Positions 60,880 to 64,000 of a stretch of 64,000 bases of DNA are shown in pieces. Made by a program: the position numbers and the translations under genes. The stretch is from Plazaster borealis (Eukaryota; Echinodermata; Asteroidea; Forcipulatida; Labidiasteridae), in assembly GCA_021014325.1 (NCBI GenBank), contig CM037457.1, positions 11,536,538-11,600,537 on the forward strand. The letters run 5' to 3'. Position 1 is the stretch's first letter, and the number at the start of each line of letters is the position of its first letter. The notes below the pieces were generated by a model. That model saw only the letters and a list, made by a program, of their open reading frames with translations, was not told where the DNA came from and did not search any database.

Positions 60880-61282
60880 GTAAAGTGTACTCTTTTTAAA
60901 GGATTTTGTATAACCCTTTAGAGACCATTCATTTCTGTGTAATCGTCACAAATCGCCCAGACATTGCTAACATTGTTCATTTCTTTAATCACATTTTGTC
61001 AGTAAAAATGTCAACAGAAATCCTACCAAAGATCTTACATTCTTTCCATTTGAATTCAAGGAAAGTACTATCAAAGAGGAATGTATGAAATGTGAACTCA
61101 GTCCTTAAAAAAACCCATACTTTGCCTGTGTGTGGCTAATATGCTTTGATCTTGTCGTCATCCAAAACAGTAGATTTCAAATCACATTAATCCCTTTGTT
61201 TGTCTGTTTGATACTGATTAACATGATACCTAGCTTATCAGGTAGGTTGTTTACAACTTGCTGATAAAAGCCACAACACGGA

Positions 61283-61474
61283 GGGCCCAATTTCATAGAG
61301 CTGCTTAAGCACAAAAAGTAGCTAAGCACAACAAATTTATGCTTACCAGACTAAGGTTAACAGCCAAACTACCATGTCGCGTGTACAATTTGTGACTGGT
61401 ATCCTGCTCATTTCTACTAAGCAGAAAATTGTTATGCAATATTTTCTGCTTAAGCAGCTCTAAGAAATTGGGCC
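61283..61474. mobile_element. Foldback element, family E, copy 5
   Basis: GGGCCCAATTTCATAGAGCT pairs with AGCTCTAAGAAATTGGGCC; the interior has GCTAAGCACAACAAATTTAT and GGTATCCTGCTCATTT. Confidence 0.87.
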
Positions 61475-62000
61475 AAGACAAAATGAAAAGGATGCGGCTT
61501 CAAAAAAGGATGAGGGCAGGGACGATCAACATGTGGTTTTTTTCACCTGGCCTTAGGTAGCGGCTCATCAAGCAGTGGATTACAACTTGCTGATACAAGC
61601 CACAACATGGGGATTAAAGTGATTAATATGATACACATAGCTTAAAGGATATGTGCTGTGTTAACTTGTCCATATGCCCAGCACCAAAATTAGAGTAACA
61701 TTTTAGTGGGGGCACAAGGGGATGCACTAATTTTTTTCCAGGGGGGAGGGGGAATTTTTGACCAATTAAAACTGTAGTTTCTGTTTGCATTTTTCTTGAA
61801 CAAGCCCCCTTGTCTAAAAAAATAAAAATACATTGTCTGCGTGGTGCAAATTGAAAAATAGTTTTTAAAACATTGAAATTATCACATTAAAGCTTATAAA
61901 ATGTATCAATTTACTCTGGTAATTTTTTACTTTCAAAAGTCCAAACGGGCATATTTTCAGCCGATTTAGTATGATCAAAAAGTATGGCACACATGCTTTT

Positions 62001-62375
62001 TTAAAGTTATCGTACACGTTTGGTAATGACTCAAAACAAATATTAGCATAAAAACTTACTTGGTAACAAGCAACGGAGAGCTGTTGATGGTATAAAACAT
62101 TGTAGGAAACGACTCCCTCTGAAGTAACGTAGTTTTTGAGAAAGAGGTAATTTCTCACTAAAATAATAAAAACTTCTTGCAAGAAGTTTTTATTTCTATC
62201 TGAAAGCACACAAATTTGTACAACAAGGGTGTGTTTTCTTTCATCATTTTCTTGCAACTTTGATGACCAATTGAGCCCAAATTTTCACAGGCTTGTTATT
62301 TTATGCATAATGTTGGGATACACCAAGTGAGAACACTGGTCTTTGACAATTACCAAACGTGTTCAGTGCCTTTAA
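62001..62375 (-). mobile_element. TTAA MITE, family A, copy 11
   Basis: TTAAAGTTATCGTACACG and CGTGTTCAGTGCCTTTAA ends; the central palindrome ATAAAAACTTCTTG / CAAGAAGTTTTTAT is perfect at about 62165-62192. Confidence 0.87.
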
Positions 62376-62899
62376 GTAGCAGCTCCTCACAAGACAAGTT
62401 TATTACAACCTGTGATAAACCACAACAGAGAGATCAGTCTTTACTACAACAAATGCAGCGCTGGACAGTGTGTATTTATAGAATGCGAAACAGAGATAAG
62501 GTTGTCTAGTAGATCTTGTCTGGTTGTTTTCTGCCATCAATACGAAGTATATAGGATGATTTAGGATAACAGTTATTCACAGCCACAGACGCAAGATTTC
62601 AATGCCTCATAACAAGTTGTAGTTCACCATGTCATATGAGTATGCTGCTTGGACTCTGTTCCCGCCCAGACCTCTTGTTAAGAAATATGGTTAGTTTTCT
62701 TCAAAGATTATGTTCAGGCATGCTACTGATTTAGCCGATTTCTTTTTTTGTTTGTTTAATAGTAGTGCTGTAGAAAACTTAGGGGGAAAAAACTCATTGT
62801 AGAAAGTTAAGTGTGGTTGGTTATTTCCACGTTTTTCATTTACAAAGTGGCATGTCTGTGTAATAAGTAATTTGATTGTAGTTTTTTATAATTTGTATT

Positions 62900-63262
62900 T
62901 TAAAGGCACTGGAAATTGTCAAAGACCCGTGTTCTCACTTGGTGTATCCCAACATATGCATAAAATAACAAGACTGTGAACATTTGGGCTCAATTGGTCA
63001 TCGAAGTTGCAAGAAAATGATGAAGAAAAAACATCTTTGTTGTACAATTGTGTGCTTTCAGATAGGAATCAAAACTTCTTGCAAGAAGTTTTTATTATTT
63101 TAGTGAGAAATTACCTCTTTCTCAAAAATTTACGATACTTAAGAGGGAGTCGTTTCTCACAATGTTTTATACTATCAACAGCTCTCCATTGCTTGTTACC
63201 AAGTAAGTTTTTATGCTATTTTTTTGTTTTGAGTCATTACCAAACGTGTACGATACCTTTAA
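62900..63262 (+). mobile_element. TTAA MITE, family A, copy 12, between a 37 bp direct repeat
   Basis: TTAAAGGCACTGGAAATTG and CGTGTACGATACCTTTAA ends; the left end lacks about 12 bp. The host phrase AAGTAATTTGATTGTAG, followed by a T-rich run and AATTTGTATTTTAA, occurs on both sides (62865-62903 and 63261-63297). Confidence 0.85.
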
Positions 63263-63537
63263 GTAATTTGATTGTAGTTTTTAAAATTTGTATTTTAAGG
63301 AAGGTTTCAGAACGGGACATTTTTATGCTGGCGAAGAGAAAGCGAATATGGTTGCTATGGGAATCACATCGGATCGATAAATCACACTTGAGTGTTTCAG
63401 GTTGTTTATTTAGAAGTAATTCAATGGTTACTTGTGTTACCTCGGCCTTAAGATTAAGAAATTTAGTTTTCTGAATGATTTTCATGATTTGATGTGTTGA
63501 GATTTACACAGTTGTTATGCAGTGCTTTGTCACACCT

Positions 63538-63731
63538 GGGCCCAATTTCATAGAGCTGCTTAAGCACAAAAATTAGCTAAGCAAAACAAAGTTATGCTAA
63601 CCAGAATAAGGTTACCAGCCAAAATACCATGTCACATGTACAATTTGTGACTGGTATCCTGCTTATTATTACTCAGCAGGGATTTTTTAAGCAGTATTCG
63701 CTGCTTAAGCAGCTCTATGAAATTGGGCCCT
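63538..63731. mobile_element. Foldback element, family E, copy 6
   Basis: GGGCCCAATTTCATAGAGCT pairs with AGCTCTATGAAATTGGGCCC; the interior is close to copies 3 and 5. Confidence 0.9.
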
Positions 63732-63817
63732 GACTGGCATCTCCAAGCACTGATTATTTTTTTACAATAGGTATGCAGAGCTAAATGTATGTTTGAATTA
63801 TGACACCCAATCGTATA

Positions 63818-64000
63818 ATGGCGAGTCGTGGCCGAGGGGTCAAGCGCACTGGACTCCATCCAGCTCTGGTGTTTCTGATCAGCAGAGAGTGGGTTCGAGT
63901 CCGATCTTGACACATGTATCCATAGTCAAGACACTTAACCATTATTGCTTCATCCAAGTGCACCGGACTCAAGTTCTCACAGGGCGTGCAGTGCATGTAA
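63818..64000 (+). mobile_element. SINE H, forward, cut by the window edge
   Basis: GGCGAGTCGTGGCCGAGGGG (A box), CTCTGGTGTTTCTGATCAGC (variable arm) and GTGGGTTCGAGTCCGATCTT (B box), then ACACTTAACCATTATTGCTT. The loop has CTCCATC rather than the CTCAAG of other copies. Confidence 0.82.

Larger units (their letters stand above)
60880..64000. other. Right end: intron or downstream DNA, no further exon found
   Basis: No acceptor followed by a credible phase-1 exon was found. A block (ACAACTTGCTGATA, AGCCACAACA) occurs near 61253 and 61580, and a looser version near 62410, suggesting a local duplication. The rest is MITE, foldback and SINE sequence listed separately. Confidence 0.4.

Noticed and set aside
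63301..63474. Possible exon 19 after TTTCAG near 63310
   Set aside because: The phase and residue composition do not fit the gene; the frame joins MITE sequence upstream and no donor with matching phase follows.

Overview
This is a eukaryotic, animal-type genomic window. It has long introns with consensus GT/AG junctions, dense MITEs, tRNA-derived SINEs, foldback elements and minisatellites, and no operons or Shine-Dalgarno sites. The mix of TTAA-ended ~370 bp elements and tRNA-derived SINEs suggests a marine invertebrate deuterostome, probably an echinoderm. That placement is inference; no marker gene here proves it.

The only protein-coding gene I can support lies on the + strand. I assembled it from 18 exons between 10984 and 60879. 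Every junction agrees in reading phase, giving at least 1192 codons, and the gene probably runs on past the right edge. The protein is not one I recognise. It has a charged N-terminal region that looks helical, then a long Ser/Pro/Arg-rich region presumably disordered. That region carries repeated R-P-x-[S/T]-A motifs. An acidic Ser/Asp/Glu-rich stretch fills one large exon, and two more RPxSA motifs follow. A cytoskeletal or ciliary scaffold role is a guess from composition only.

Layout. 1-1860: ~404 bp tandem satellite with a three-monomer higher-order period of 1216 bp. 1861-5280: decayed repeats, a broken hAT-type transposase and a TTAA MITE. 5281-10983: AT-rich upstream DNA with two foldback elements and a possible promoter. 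10984-21432: first coding exon and a 10 kb intron holding a 3 kb inverted repeat module, MITEs and a 1.1 kb TIR element. 21433-33197: exons 2-6, with an intronic tandem array copied from the end of exon 2, a 21-bp minisatellite and a 20-bp array. 33198-53616: exons 7-17 among SINEs, MITEs, a 68-bp minisatellite and a 39-bp minisatellite. 53617-64000: a 7 kb intron, exon 18 and a repeat-rich right end.

The repeats form a few families: TTAA elements A, B, C and D; GGGCCCAATTTCAT-ended foldbacks (E); GTCGATTTCACAAAACT-ended foldbacks (F); a tRNA-Lys-like SINE (G); a tRNA-Leu-like SINE (H); and one short element inserted twice at the same CCGG in the anticodon arm of SINE G. Nested insertions give a relative order of events.
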